Shown one piece after another: positions 11,428 through 25,200 of a stretch of 64,000 nucleotides of DNA. Made by a program: the position numbers and the translations under genes. This DNA is from Populus alba. Lineage: Eukaryota > Streptophyta > Magnoliopsida > Malpighiales > Salicaceae. Every line of letters begins with the position of its first letter. Within the stretch, counting starts at the first letter, position 1. The stretch is taken from assembly GCF_005239225.2 (NCBI RefSeq), contig NC_133300.1, forward strand, positions 19,023,584 through 19,087,583, in the 5' to 3' direction. The notes below the pieces were generated by a model. It saw only the letters and a program-made list of their open reading frames with translations, ran no database searches and was not told the DNA's origin.

Positions 11428-11540
11428 GAAACTCAAGGGGATATTTTAGTGGTAAAGATCTTGGGCTTATGCTCCCTATTAATTTCAGGATCGAATTTCA
11501 CTCGCTACAATTGCTTTGAGCCATGCTCCCTGGTGTAAAA
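11428..11540 (+). mobile_element. Possible SINE remnant (tRNA-like head)
   Basis: The stretch has a box A-like TTAGTGGTAAAG (11444-11455) and a box B-like GGATCGAATTTC about 33 bases on, the arrangement of a tRNA-derived SINE promoter. Both boxes depart from consensus by one or two bases, and no clear 3' tail or target duplication was found, so it could be chance or an old fragment. Confidence 0.4.
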
Positions 11541-11747
11541 ATCAATGACTTCCTCTGTTGTTGTATGAGAAACTTGTGTGGGCATGGGTGCAAAAATACA
11601 TATATTAATCAAAATATTAATTCAAACATTTCAATTAAAAAGAAAAATAAACTATCACATGGCCACCTTTTAGTCCATCAAAATAACAATAAGCCATGGA
11701 AATAGAAATACACGTACTCAAGGTTAAAAAAAATTAAGAGGTGAGGG

Positions 11748-12438
11748 TATAGTTATTAAACCTGGACTGACCTAGCAAGTCAACTCGGTGACAGGACCGG
11801 TCCAGATAAGATAAAAAATCAGGATAAGTAAAAACCCTGCAAAACCCAATTAACACATGATCCGGGAGACCCGGATGAGACTCGTTTTTTTTTTTTTTTC
11901 AAATGTGGTTTTTCTTTTAGCCAAAAACCCCTCTTTTTATATTTTTTTTAGTTAGTTATTAACTCTTTTCAAAGTTTACTATATAAATACTAGAAGAATA
12001 TTTTATTTTTTCAATATAGAATTTGATATCCTTTAATATATATATTTTATGTTCACAAGAAAAAAATTATTTTTTTAATTTGGGATTTGAAGCCCTTTAG
12101 TATATATACTCTGTATTCGTAAAAAAAAAGTTATGTTTTTTAATGTGGGATAAAAAACCTTTTTTGTTCAAATACTTCAATTTAAAATGATAACATACTA
12201 ACATAATATTTTTTCATTGTGGGATACAAAATTTTTTAAAATAATCTTTTAAACTTTATTATTTACAACATGTTTAGCCTACATTTATATAGATTCTTTC
12301 TTAATTTTTTCATATGAAATATTAAAATTTCAAATATATATATTTTTTAATTTTTCTGGGTTGACCAGGGTCAATCTGTGTAACCCAAAACCTGACTTTT
12401 TAGCCTGATCAATTTCTAAATTGGGTCTGATAACTACG
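11748..12438. mobile_element. hAT-like element with 8-bp target duplication (decayed)
   Basis: The terminal inverted repeats start TATAGTTATTAAACCTGG on the left and end GGTCTGATAACTACG on the right. GGTGAGGG flanks the element on both sides (11740-11747 and 12439-12446), a perfect 8-bp target duplication as in hAT elements. The inside is non-coding and contains one copy of the unit found multiply in the element at 35358-36786 (GGGATTTGAAGCCCTTTAGT near 12082). The ends differ from that element mainly by loss of CpG sites, so this copy is older. Confidence 0.78.
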
Positions 12439-12446
12439 GGTGAGGG

Positions 12447-14863
12447 TTGTCGTTATTGGATGATGGAGTGTTTTCTTTAATTTTGTTATTATCATTGTAA
12501 TCTTTTTATCCTATATATTAAGATGCTCAAATAGATAAATAAATAAAAACTTCAAATACTAGGTTTGGTTTGACACAAAAGTTAAGATAATTTGACACGT
12601 TTGTTTGACCCAAAAAGTTATGATAATTTGACACGTTTGTTTGACCTTGACTGTAAACATGACTTGATGAGCAACATTATTGGGTCGTCGATTTTTTCAA
12701 GAATATAACTAAATACTATTTAATATAATAGATAATAAGACTCAATTGGATAGTCACATTTAGCATTTAATATGGTTTTATTATGAATTATTATACGAAT
12801 GAGTTGAATTTAAAGGATCGATTATAGTACGTATAGGCTGGAAGAGAAAAACTTGATTGAAAATTTAATAAATTTAGCAAATCCAACGATGTGAGAGTGG
12901 AAGAGAGCATGAGCTTCTAGCTTGATTATAGTTTATTATGATCAATTTAAATAAATTAAATATTAAAGGATATAATTTTTTTAAATAATAATTATAAAAG
13001 GATCTAAGATAAAAAAAAAATAATAAGGATGATAATCAAAATAAAAAATAAATTAAAAGGAAAACAAAAAATCTTAATTGGAGAGTTAAATTAAAAATAA
13101 AAATAACTTCAACAAAAAAAATAAAAAAAATGAGACTTAAATTTAAAAAAATAATACTAATAGACCATAAACATTGATTGAATGATAAAATTAAAAATCA
13201 ATAAAACTTTAACAAAATAGTCAAGGAAAAAAAATTAAAAAAAATAAGGATTAAATTGAAAAAATAATACATGACAAATTAGAATTGAATGACTAAATAA
13301 AAAACAAATAAAATTTTTTATAAAAAAGAAAAGAGCAAAAATTAGAATTCAAAAGAATAAGGACTGAAACTAAAATACAAAAAATAAAAATAACTAATTT
13401 TATTTTTTAAAGAAAGAGAAAAAAAGGTTCATCAATGACAAATTAACAATTCCACCAACATCAACAAACACCTCATCGAGATAAAAAGGAGTTGACATCG
13501 CTTTCAATGACTAGTTAAAAAGGGCAAGTTTTGTTATTAGGATGTGTGCACACTTTCCACGTACCAATATCTTTTTAAATTTTAAAAATATATTAATTAA
13601 ATAAAAATAACCAAATTACCGTTAATAGTTATATAATTAACAAAAAAAACTAAAGCGAAAAAAACCAAAAGGCCTCTAAATTGATGTTTTATTTTTTTTG
13701 GATTCTAAGGGTAAAGATGTCCTTTGACCAGTAGTTTTTTAAAAAAAAATTATCCCCATGGTATTTTATTTTAGTTATTTTAGTATTCATAAAAAAAAAT
13801 TTAAAAAAAATCAAATATTCCTCAGACAAATAATTAATGGGTCATTCAAAAACATCAAACTACCCAACTTGTATTTTTTCATGGAAGGGCACAACAATCT
13901 TATAAGTGCAACTGCAAGCCCAATGCTAATGTCGAGGCCAGACATCTCTCTAAAAAAACTATTATTAGATCTTTTGGTTCAACTTGGGACGAGTGGTAAT
14001 TGTGTTTGGGCTCTCATGGCTTTGTTTGCTTCTCCATAATTGAGCAAAAAAAGCTAAGCTTCAAGCTCTAAATATCCCTCTAAAATTGTTAAATACTTTT
14101 GCGGGAAGGAAAGTTTGTGGAGGGATATTTGTTGGGTGCACATGTGAGTGATAAATATTCCACCTTGGAAAGAAATAGAAAAGGTAAAAGTGCTTGTATA
14201 TAAATTGTATCCATAACTCAGTGCCACGATAGCTCAAACAAATGGGAGTTTCTTGAGATAACACATCTTGATGTTTGTTGGGACTATGGTTGGTCTCCAT
14301 CTCTACGTTGTGATTTGTTGTTTTCTTTGTTCAATAGTTTATGTTCATAAATTCGAATATCATGCAAATTAAAATGATGCTTGCAGGTTTTTCCGTCTAT
14401 TTTCGTTTCTTTACTTCTGCTGCAGATTTTACTCAGCAATAATGCTTTCTGCTGTCGTGCTAATTTATGGACAGTTACAAGACAGCTCCCTAACATGAAC
14501 TATGCACTCCCCATTCGTCGCAAGAAATGTAATTTGTCACAGGCACCACAGGCGGTGGTGAAAATTACGTGAGTAGTTTCTGCAAGTGTTCCATAAGCAT
14601 CTGTTGAAAGATGAATCCTAAATGATCCACTGGCATTGGAAATGAGAGACAGAATACATAATCAAACTACAATCGGTATTAATTAGCAATTACAGAAAAT
14701 TGGGAAGATCAATCACATAGATATAACAAACACAAAATCTCCAAAATAATCCTCGAGAAGCTCTTATAGACTGACATACAAGCTCAGCCATGGTCCATTG
14801 CACAGCTTGTTATACAAGAGATGATATCGGAACAGGAAAACTGCAACCGAAGTCCTGAAAGTC
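12447..14863. other. Intergenic, AT-rich
   Basis: No gene is supported. Most is low-complexity A/T sequence (12950-13420). The ORF at 13758-14039 and those at 14061-14572 lack homology that could be recognised, and several have no ATG. The final part near 14650-14863 is probably the 3' UTR of the zinc-finger gene. Confidence 0.5.
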
Positions 14864-15640
14864 TTAAAGTTTTAGTGTGAGATCTGGCGCAGAATCGTCC
14901 GAGTTCACCGATGGAGTTGCCCCCAAAAAATTCATGTTTGAGCTTCGTGCAAGTACAAAACTTTGATGAGCGTCATCTGCCACAGCTACCTGTCGAAAAC
15001 TACCTGGCCATACCAACTCTGCCTCTTCATCCTCCATGAATATTGGCAGACCCACGTATCCATGATCAAATCTTGCACTGCTACTTATGTCTTGTGGCCT
15101 TACCGGAGGTGAAAAACTTTGGTGAACTGAAGAATGTGCCTTGATTCCCAGAGATCGAAATGAGGATCCATGCAGGGGCAAAGATGCCAGGCTGGCATAC
15201 CTTTCCGAGAAAATACCCATTCTTATTGCACGCTTTGCTAATGTCCTTTCTCTCTTGTGAGCATTTTGGTGTCCACCAAGTGCCTGAGAGCTGAAGAATT
15301 TGCGCTGACAGTAATTGCAAGAAAAAACTCGTGGTATTGCTTCAGCTGTAGTGCGCGATGCAGGATCGTTGCTACTTTCGCTTGTGCTTGACAATGAGAG
15401 TCCCATCGAGCCCCTTCCCCCTAACTCATCATCATTGAAGCAAAGTTTCAAGTCGAGAGAAACCGTTTCTGAACCGGATTGAGTTGCTATGGCATTTTTG
15501 AAATAAGAAGAGTTAGTGAGGCTTTCATTGGAGGGACCTGCAGAAGTTTCTTGGTTTGATAAGTTGGAAGCCACTTGGCTGCTAACATCAGAAACATTTT
15601 CTGATGATGCCTCAACTTCAAGATCAATGATAGGTTTCAT
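14864..15640 (-). CDS. Single C2H2 zinc-finger repressor, ZFP1/ZFP4 group
   Basis: Intronless gene for a nuclear transcription factor of 258 aa. One zinc finger lies at residues 106-129, with pattern C-x2-C...H-x3-H and the plant-specific QALGGH core in the helix, followed by the basic [10 protein letters not shown] stretch. Two EAR-type repression motifs are visible: SLDLKL at about 61-66 and DLTLKL at the very C terminus. The start [12 protein letters not shown] agrees with ZFP1/ZFP4-like proteins. The frame is open 48 bases further upstream but begins with TTG, so the ATG at 15640 is chosen. By family it should bind DNA and recruit TOPLESS co-repressors; relatives act in trichome, hormone and developmental control. 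The target genes here are unknown. Confidence 0.88.
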   Translation of the reverse strand: MKPIIDLEVEASSENVSDVSSQVASNLSNQETSAGPSNESLTNSSYFKNAIATQSGSETVSLDLKLCFNDDELGGRGSMGLSLSSTSESSNDPASRTTAEAIPRVFSCNYCQRKFFSSQALGGHQNAHKRERTLAKRAIRMGIFSERYASLASLPLHGSSFRSLGIKAHSSVHQSFSPPVRPQDISSSARFDHGYVGLPIFMEDEEAELVWPGSFRQVAVADDAHQSFVLARSSNMNFLGATPSVNSDDSAPDLTLKL

Positions 15641-17520
15641 CTTAAAAGATATTACTTCTAGCAAACACTTCACATGTATAGTTTCCAAGCGGCAGTCAGA
15701 TTCAGACTCTGGAAACTAGATGTTTTCACCCTGCAGAATTCGGTGTAGTGAGTGAATGGTGTTTCACAGTTAAACTTTTACCAACGGATAGTGAAAGAAA
15801 TAAATAGATAGCAAAACAAGTAAGACAAGAAGAACAATCTCAAGTTTGAGGCTGGGAAATCATCGATGATCATTTCCTCAACTTATTTATCGTTTGGACA
15901 AGGAGATTCTTATAACAAGCATAGCAACACCCTACTATCCAAGTGATTCATAAACTTTACCGAGTTGACATTTTGTTCACTGATTGAAGGTGAATTCATT
16001 AATATCGTTTGAAGCAAAACCTACGATGCTAAAAAGCATCAACGAACTTGTGCTATTATAATCGAACCTGAGTGAGTTGATGCATTCAAACACAGAAAGA
16101 TTAGGCCTTTTTTGTCCTGCCTCCACTTCAGTGGTCCCACTGAGAGCTTATTATGAGGCCATGTTTCCTCCACGATTATATATAGTGGACAATGATAAGG
16201 ACAATGGAAGGGACAGGACACTCTCCTCAACTGGTACTCATTTATCTAAAGAAAAGTGTGGTGACCATAAAATTAACTGAAAGGATATAAAGAGATCAGG
16301 CTTCATAATCCAGACAAAATATATAGAAACAACGGAAATCTGCTACTCTTCAAATCTCATTGATTCCAAACTCTCTTACAAAAACAGAACAGGAAGCAGA
16401 AATTTTCATGTTACTAAAGCAATATCATGTCCTAAGTCAAAAATTAAGAAGGACCGAAATTAAGTTGAAGGAAAGGAAAGCACAGAACCCTGCCTGATGA
16501 AACACAAAAAGGTCAACCTAAAACTCTGTTAAGATTGGAGACTTATTTGGTTCTTTTATGAATATAAGCAGGCATTCAAATTTGGTGGGAATTAGTCCAA
16601 TTAGCTACGAAGAAGACCCTAGTTTAGTATATATGAGCTAGCAGAAGCAGCGGTCTTACTTGAAGTAAGGGAAGGCTGTGTATGCTTTTATGCAAATCAT
16701 GAATATTGATCAACATAGAATTCATCACAATTAATTCAGTTCCTTGGTGGTATATATGAACTCAATCAAGCAAGTAGCCTGCATTCAGCCCCAAAAAAGG
16801 TCCTAAAATTAAGCATTCTGCCATTTTCCTATTGAAAAGAACAACAAAGTTCATGTTTGCAGAACCAGAATCATGTATTGTTACCAAGAAAAACTGAAGA
16901 ATAAATAATCTAAACTCTCTTTTAAATGCCTTTTATGAGTTGAATTAGGTAGAGCAACCATCAAAACCGCAAGAGCCACATAAAAGACCAAGACAGAGGT
17001 AAGGAAAGAACAGAAACATCAAGGGATATTAATCATCAAGAGCCACACACTTTCTTGGCAATAAAAAAAACAGCAAAGCTAAACAAAAGCTAGTACAAAG
17101 AGAATGAATAAGATGGCAAGTAGAGCCTTACCATCCTGAATAGCAAGTAGAACCAACTGCTGCTACCAAGCTAGCTTCGGGAAATCACGAGTGAGGATAC
17201 TGCTTAGAAATTAGAAACATCTGGCTAACTTGCTATCTAACTAGTGCTTTGCCCTGAATGATTGGTTGATGATCATCACAAGACAAAACAGGCTCGTGGT
17301 TTTCCTTGTTTTTGCAACACAAGTAGAGAAATGATAATGGAAAATGAAATGGAAAGAGAGAGAGAGATGGAGAGATGGTGGGTACTGATGTTTAATTATG
17401 GGAAAGCAAAGGTAAGAAGAGAGAGTGGGGGGGGACAGTGGCGAGGGACAAGTCAGAGAAAAGGTTTTGTTGTGTTTGGACTAATTTAACCAAAATTACA
17501 AAAGCAAGAAAAAGCATGTG
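15641..17520 (-). promoter_or_regulatory. 5' region of the zinc-finger gene
   Basis: No coding region is supported over 1.9 kb upstream of the ATG. A GA-rich tract (17340-17450, several GAGAGA blocks) resembles a plant 5' UTR or core promoter, and a 5' UTR intron is possible because the sequence is less AT-biased than the deeper intergenic DNA. This is inference from composition only. Confidence 0.35.
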
Positions 17521-18522
17521 TGGCATATGACTCCATAGTCTCCCAACTAAACTGTCACAAAGTCTTGGCCAATGTACTTGGCGATGTTTTTGTTGATTTT
17601 TGAGCAACTTCCTATGGCAATCACCTCAACTGCCTGCAAAACACAAGTACTACTCGCTACTACAACTGGGATAAGAGCATGTCTACAGCTAGAACAAAGC
17701 AAATGAGAATTAGTCGTTAGTCCCACAAAAGATTCTTTCTTTCCGCTATAAGAGTTTATGCAGATAAATCCAGGATGCATGGGGTCACTCAAGTACTCTC
17801 CGTTCATCAGATTCACCGTCTACTTTCCTGTGCAAGCAAGTCTAGCTTAACTATAATGAATGTGTGTCTTGCATTTAACTTGTTTGAAAAAACAAAATTA
17901 TAAACTATTAAAAAAGAATTTTTACAGTTCGTTTGAGATTGCAAATCAAATAGAGGTTAGTCAAATTTAAATATAATGCCATGGCAACAAGCACTCTCTC
18001 TCTTTTTTTAATAATTTCTTTAACTTCCCTAAGACCCTAACCTACCATAAATCTAAAAGCAAATGTTCCTTGCAACTGTACCCGTTATTCTATTCTGCAT
18101 TATTGTTCCTTCTTTACATTTTTGTAGTCTTCAAAGCGGCTCCTTGGATAGATTTTGTTGATTCCAGAGAGGAGGAACTGATCAATTGCTATTATATTCA
18201 TGGCAGGAATCCATTATATGTTGTTCTATGTTCTCAGGTACTTTTTGTTAGCTATAAAATTCCTCACTTACAGGCTATTTTATCTGGGCTGCACACACTG
18301 ACCTTCCCATTTGATTTTAATGGAGTTCGTGTTATGTTAAAGCATCTGGGCTGTGCACAATGACCTTACAGGCTTTTTTTTTTTTTTTTATCAAACATTA
18401 GTTAGAGAGTGAGATAATTCCCTTCAACAGCCAAAACCTATAAATTATTATAGCCTCTGGTAAAAGGAGATGTGATATTAGCTTTTTAAGTATATGCTAC
18501 TGAATGAAAAGCCATGGAAGCT

Positions 18523-18559
<37 letters not shown>

Positions 18560-19880
18560 CAAAAGGTGGTGCCCTTAGTTTCATTACAAGATGACTTGAG
18601 AACTTGGAAAGTAGATTTAATGTTTTAAGTGGTAAAAAATATTTTCAGATCAATTTATATATTAAATAAACCTATATATAGAAATCTCATATATTTAGAA
18701 GGAATACATTCTTTAATTAATGATTTTAAAATTCTCAATTAAAAAATAGAATAATTTTTTCCGTCTCTCAAATTTATATCCACGTACGTACTCAAACCTA
18801 AGATTAATTATGGAATAAGGAGTTTAAATAAAAGCCTCCGAGCATCGGAACCACAAAGCACGAACCTCGGATACCCCTTGTGACTTTTAATTTATCAAGC
18901 ATATGTTGACAATTACACAGCCTCCAACTTGGAAGAAAACTCCCAGAAGATCGAGAGCAGAGAGATCGGTTTGTATTAACAATAATATTGGTCTTGCTTT
19001 AGTGCCAGTTATGCCTTCTGATGTTTTTTTGTCTTTTTAAATTTTTAATTGTGTTTATATAAAAAATATTATTTTGATGCTTTATCAATCAAGAAGAACT
19101 TTACAAAAAAACAATATTACACTATATTATCAAACACATGTGCAATAAAGATCTGTTTGGAAGTGTGATAGAAATTGTTTTTAAAAATATTTTTTATTTG
19201 AAAATATATTAAAATAATATATTTTTTATTTTAAAAAATTTATTTTTAACATATAAATATCAAAACAATATCAAAATATCAAAAAAAAACAATTTAAAAC
19301 TAAAAAAATAAAAATAAAATTTATAATTACATCACAATTCCAAACAAAACCTTCTTAGTGCATCCCACCATACCTAAATTATTGCACCCAAGTTTAAGTG
19401 CATGTGAAGAGGTTAATAAACAAAGAAAAGAGTACATGGTACTAGTCGAGAAAATTAGACATGGTAAATCAAGAAGATAAGCATAGAGCTTTCTTTTTAC
19501 AACCCATGCGAAGAAGCTAAGAGATAGGCTCATGTTATGCCTATAATCTAGGCAATTAGAAACCTAAACACATGCTCATAAAATATTAATATTGTCACTT
19601 CCAGTACTTATTAAAGTAGGTAATAAAGTATTGATAGTGATTAAAAGTGATAGACCTTCATGTCAAACCAATGCAATGTCGACAAATCATCCCAAAAGTG
19701 ATGAAATTGTCAAAAAGATGCTAGAAACAAGAACAATTTTCGGTGCCATGATTGTTGAGAAGTTGGGGATATCTCAAATTAAATTCTTAGGTATTGTCCG
19801 ATTCTCAACTTTATCCAAAAAGAAAAGAAAACATATTGATTATCGAATATTTAATCCAATCAAAGTTCACCTATAGTTAT
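17521..19880. other. Intergenic
   Basis: No gene is supported. Includes a 35-base poly-A run at 18524-18558 and AT-rich DNA. The minus ORF 17547-17816 has a plausible splice acceptor but no recognisable homology. Confidence 0.45.
18524..18558. repeat. Poly-A tract
   Basis: Run of 35 adenines. It may be the tail of an old retroposed sequence, but no such sequence was recognised upstream. Confidence 0.85.
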
Positions 19881-19883
19881 TTT

Positions 19884-21730
19884 TAAAATAAAAATTAAAA
19901 AAAATACAATCAAAATTTACACAAAATATAAAAGCTCATTTTATATTTTTAAAATATTAATCATGAAAATCAAGGCACAAAGATTAAAAATAAAAAAATT
20001 ATCAAAGTCACTCCTTCCATCATATATTATGGTTGGGGAAATATCACACTAAAACAATTCCAACAACACCAATAATAATCATCATCGTAGCTTAGAGAAG
20101 TCACATGCAATGCCACAATACGACATACTTCCTCAAATGTTGGCACACATATTACACACTCTAGATGTTTTTTTTTTTTTTATTTAATATAGTCTTGGAT
20201 TATCTAATATCTTTTTAATTTAGAATCTAATCTTTTAAAAACTCTTACACTTTTTTTATTTCTTAGTTTAATTTTTCTATGATTTTATAATAATTCTTCA
20301 ATTTGATATTGATTTTTTCCCAACTTAGCCCAATAAATACCTAATTAAAGAGAAACAACAATATACATAAAAACAAAAAACAAAATTACCCAACCAACCT
20401 CAAGTGCAGCTTGGAAGAACACGATAGGAGAGTGAAAATATACTCACACCTCAAATATCATGTCATCAATTATAGAGAGTAAAAAAAAAGAGTTTCAAGT
20501 TTTGCCTACTTAGGCGAGTTTATTGAGTTCCATGTGACTTTGACATTTTTTCACTAAAAAAAGTTGCATGACCCGCGGCGTAATGTGAGAAGCAATCTAT
20601 TAAAGAAACGAAAAGAGAATGGAGTTCTTTAATAGTAAAGTCATCGTAGAAATATGCCAAGTTTTGTAAATTCTTCTATTTCTTTGGCTACTGTCATATG
20701 CCATTTTAATTTGGCATTTCTCATTTGCTTTTTTTCTCTTGAAGTTTTAATTTTTTTAATTTCATCCTTTTATATCACATTTTTACCTTTTTTGTTTAAA
20801 AATTTTCTTCCATTTTGCATTTCATAGCATGTTCATAGTTTTGGGACACCGTTCATTATTTATAGGGAAATTGATTTTGCAAAATTGAACTATAATTATT
20901 GCTAAAAATAACAATTAAAAAAATTAAGTGTGAAAGTTTACATTCTAAAATTTTGAAGCCCTCTTTGATATTTTTAATAGAATTGGCATGAAAACCAAGG
21001 CATATAAAGAGAAGAAAAGAGAAAAAAGAAAAGGAAGAAAAAATTAAAAAAGTTGTTAAAACCACTCCTTCCACCATGCATCATCGATGAGGGAAGACCT
21101 TATCGTGATAATTTTAACGACACAAAGACTGGCCGTCATAAAAGCTTAGAGGAAGTTGCATATGTCATCAATGTTGTGGTGCATGTGTTTCGTCCATGAT
21201 TGTTTTCCCTTTCATTTAATTTAGTCCATAATTCTCTAATATCTTTTTAATTTAAAATCTTTGATTTTATAATAATTTATATTTTTTTTTCTCTTTTGGT
21301 TCAATTTTGTTCATTATTCTTTAATGAATCTTCAATTTAATCCCAATTGTATCCCAACTTAGCCCAATAAAGACCTAATTAGGGAGAAACAATGATACAA
21401 GAAAAGAAAAGAAAAACAAAATGACCCAACTAGCCTCAAATTCAACCTAGTCAAACACAACACAAAAGCATAAATGTACTTGCACTTAGAAAAAATATTT
21501 TCATGCTCGGATTATCATTTGTCAATTGTCATCAATTGTAGAAAAGAAAAACAAGCTCCTGTACACTTTAAAACAAAGGGCTAGGCAAGGAGTTGGTTGA
21601 AAGGTTTCAAGCTTGGCTTGCTTAGCTGAATTTATTTATAATGCCAAAAAATTTCTTATAACTTTGACTTTTCTCCCCTATGAAAATTAGTATGACCCGC
21701 AATGTAACATGATAAGTAATCTAATTTACA
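19884..21730. repeat. Diverged direct repeat, two copies ~1.05 kb apart
   Basis: Copy 1 (about 19884-20600) and copy 2 (about 20930-21730) share a series of landmarks in the same order: CACTCCTTCCA, AGCTTAGAG, a stretch naming low-complexity T runs, CCCAACTTAGCCCAATAAA, GACCTAATTA or its variant, GAGAAACAA, AAAATTACCCAAC or its variant, and TGACCCGC. Divergence is considerable. Nothing coding is seen. The source element is not recognised. Confidence 0.6.
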
Positions 21731-21794
21731 AGAACTAGTTAAGAAGGGGGAATCATTATTCCTCTCTTCACAAAGTTTTATTCATTGAAATAAT

Positions 21795-22260
21795 TTTTTT
21801 TTTTTTTATCTTTTAATATGGAAGTTATTAGGGGTTGATTTTCATAATTTAGTTTTATTTTTTTTATGAAGTTATCTTAATCTCATGTTTAGATCGCGAG
21901 TTTTGTATGTCAACCTAGTTAACTAGGGGGTTTTCTAGGTTCTACTTTGTAATTGATTTTTTTTTTCAATTTCATCCTTCAACATTTTAGTTGATTAAGA
22001 ATTAAACTTTATAATTTATTTCAATTTACTTTATATGAAGTTATCTGAGTCTCATAACCTAAGTCAGAGGTTTGGCAAGTTAACTCGGATTTTTTTTTTA
22101 TTTTTTAATTATTATTTTTTTCAATTACATCATTTAACATTGGATTAATTAGGAATTGAACTTTTTTTTTTTATCTATTTTCTATTGGGTTATTCTGGTC
22201 TCATGGTCTAGATTTGACAGATTAACTCGGATTGACTCGAATTGTTTTTTATCATTTTTA
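21795..22260. repeat. Tandem repeat, ~120-bp unit, three copies
   Basis: Three head-to-tail units, each with TTATCT or TTATTCT, TCTCATG/TCTCATAA, a TAGATC/TAGATT-like word, a GTTAACTCGGATT or GTCAACCTAGTTAACT stretch and a poly-T run. The GTTAACTCGG words resemble the decayed ends of the hAT-like elements, but no inverted repeat structure was found. Confidence 0.5.
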
Positions 22261-25200
22261 ATTGATTTTGTCAATTTCACTCTTTAATATTAGATTGTTT
22301 AATAATATCTAAATATTATCAAACATTATCTTCTTAAAAAATGTTAACAATATATATATATAAAAGATTTGGAATTTGCAGATGATTGCAGTGAAAATTT
22401 AGCAATGGATGAAGATTAATCTAATAAGTTTGAGACTACATGTTAATTTGAAGACTATAGTGTGAAATGAACAGTGGCTTTCTTGATTACACGCTAACAA
22501 CTTCTTAGTAGTCGTTGCCACCTCCCAAGAAGTTGCAATCTAATTATTAATAAATATTATAAATCTAATTTATTTATATGAAATATGAAATATAATCAAA
22601 GCTAACATCTCATTTTTTTCCTACGATGCTTATGTCGATATCCTACCAAAACAAGCATTAATTCAATATATTATCAAACATTAACAATAATTAATTATAT
22701 TTGGTTAGTGTTTTATAACACAATATGTTTAGTTAAATAAAAGAGACAAAATATAAAAAAATTCATTTTTGAAATTGTTTTGGAATTAATTTCTATCTTT
22801 TTAATATATATATAATTTATTTAATTAACATGATTTAAATAAATTATAAGTGAATAAAAAATTAATTTAAAAAAATATTTGGTTTTTCAACTTAAAAAAC
22901 CCCTAGTTTTTTTAAACTTAATTCTTAATTTATGTTAGTTAATCAAATGTTGATAATGGTTGAAATTAATTCTTTAATATTTTAGCTTTTTAAAAACATT
23001 ATAAAAAATAAGGAGTGAAATCAATATCAATTATAAGTTTGATTATATGTTTAGTATATATGCTATAATTATTTTATTTTATTTATATTAAAATAATGTT
23101 TGTTGTGAGTCATGCTTTTGCATGCGTATAGTTTTAAACATTTATTTTATAAATTTTAGGTTTGTGTTAGACATATTTTATTTAGTATGCATTTATAACG
23201 ATGAAATAAATATAATTGTTAACTAATATAATATTATATATATATATATATATAATTTTTATTTATTATGTGTTTAGTGACATGATGTAGAATGTTTTTT
23301 AAAAATATTTTTAATTAAAATTATATCAAAATAATATTTTTATAATTTTTTATTATTGATATTAATAAATTAAATTTTTTTAAAATAATTTAAAAAATAT
23401 TATTTAAATAAAAAATTATTTAAAAAACAAATACCACTACAAGAACAAAGAGACACTTATGCTCGAGATCAAGTATTGTCCCCACCAACATCAGACTTTG
23501 TTAGTTTGTTTTATTCATGGCAGTTTCCGACAGTCTCAAGTTGGCGCCGCTTGGTGTGCTTACCGAGAAACCGCTCTTGCCCTTTGCCACAGCCGCCTAG
23601 ACATTACCCTTTCAGGGGGCCCCACAACCAAGCACCCATCCCACCAAGCATATCCACGTCCCATTTCTTTGCCTAAACTATTATCTAGTCCCTATATTTT
23701 GGAAAAATAACTAATTAATCTTTTGTGTTTTAAATGCTGAATATTGAGTCCCTGTAAATGATATGTCCAGTATCTATTAGTTTTCCATGACAATTTATGT
23801 GCTCTTTTTTTCTTCTAACATATCATTCATTTCTAGTCAAATTTTTAAATTTCACCAACTACAAACAAAATAAAAAAAATCCATTTGAAAAGGGAAATTT
23901 GGATATTTATAAAAGAATTAACAGTCAAATCTAGTTAAAGGACTAACTTATGATTTTCAAAACTAAAAAGAGTATCTTGAAAAATCATAAGAGAATAAGG
24001 ATTAACTAATATATTAAATGGACAAATTCATATACTAGCAAATACATATATATATTTACATGCTAGTTACCTAAAGCGTTTGTGTTAGAATTAGTACAAG
24101 GATACATTGATTAACTTAATATAAGATATAGGTGCATTTAAGTAAATAAATAAAATTGAATGTCTCAACATTTTAATTTCTCCTAATCTTGAAAGGGAAT
24201 TATACTCCTAACTCTTCAAACCATATAATATCTCACGACATGTGAAATTCTCAAAAAATTAAGATTTTTTTTGTCTTGCCAAACATATAATGTTGGAAAA
24301 AAATTAAATTCTTTTTCCAGAAAAAATATAGAATATTTCAATACCAAATGCTTCCGAATATATCCATTTAATGTTTTTTCAGTAAACATACTTTTTTTTG
24401 TATTTTAGTATGTGAACGAACATGAGAGTAAAATACCCTAATCCTTAAAAAGCAAGAACAAATTTTGTTGCTGTTTACGTCAACTGTAGATTAATCCGAG
24501 AGATTATCACGATCAGCCAGTTAAATACAAGAACAAGTTGATGAGTTCATTTGAATCATGGGCTCGAGTGAGTTGGTGTTGCAAGAACCCGTTCCCTGAG
24601 AAAAAAAGGATCGTCTTAGAATTGTGAAAGGGATGGATTTTCAAAGAGATTCCTCCAACCCAACTTGCTAAGCGTTTTTAAGGGCTAGACCCAAAGAAAA
24701 TAAATATCGAAAAATTGGTGATATTAAGAGACAAGAGGGGAAAAAAGGGGACCAAATTCACCCAGAGAATCACAAGATAGACACAAATCCCTTTGTGTCA
24801 ACTTATGCAACAAATTCCAATATATGTTATTCCAAGGAATTATTCATTTACATTTAGAGTTGTATTTCTAAGTGGAATTCATGAATAATTTTTATAATGA
24901 ATTATAGGATTATAATTTATTTGAAAGAGTACTATAACTCCAATTATAGGATTACATTTAGAATTGATTTAAAAAAAAAACATTCAAAACAACTTATTCA
25001 TCAAACTAATCAAATTAAATCAGGTTAATTAAAATTTAAATTATCTAGAAATTTTATTCAAATCAGACGCCGAGTTGTGGGTCAACCCAACTGAATTTTA
25101 TAATCTTAACGGGCAGTCATAGATAATGGTTTTAACACCCTTGTAAAAGACAACAAATCCTAACATGCTGTCCCCAAAAGTTGGGCTTTTATTGGGTCTC

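Noticed and set aside
14126..14168. About 34 bases similar to 47200-47240 (core ACATGTGAGTG.TAAATAT)
   Set aside because: Too short, with no extension on either side; probably a common repeat word or chance.
14381..14572. Plus ORF whose N terminus looks like a signal peptide of a small secreted protein
   Set aside because: The first codon is TTG, not ATG, and the only ATG inside lies past the hydrophobic part, so the signal-peptide impression is not real.
17547..17816. Minus-strand ORF with a good-looking acceptor at 17635 followed by a frame of about 28 codons to a stop
   Set aside because: No family recognised, no upstream exon could be paired with it, and surrounding DNA is AT-rich. One splice-like site is weak evidence.
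23459..23710. GC-richer patch with two overlapping ORFs of 66-83 codons
   Set aside because: Neither protein resembles a known family and there is no flanking gene structure. It may be a fragment of an inserted sequence.
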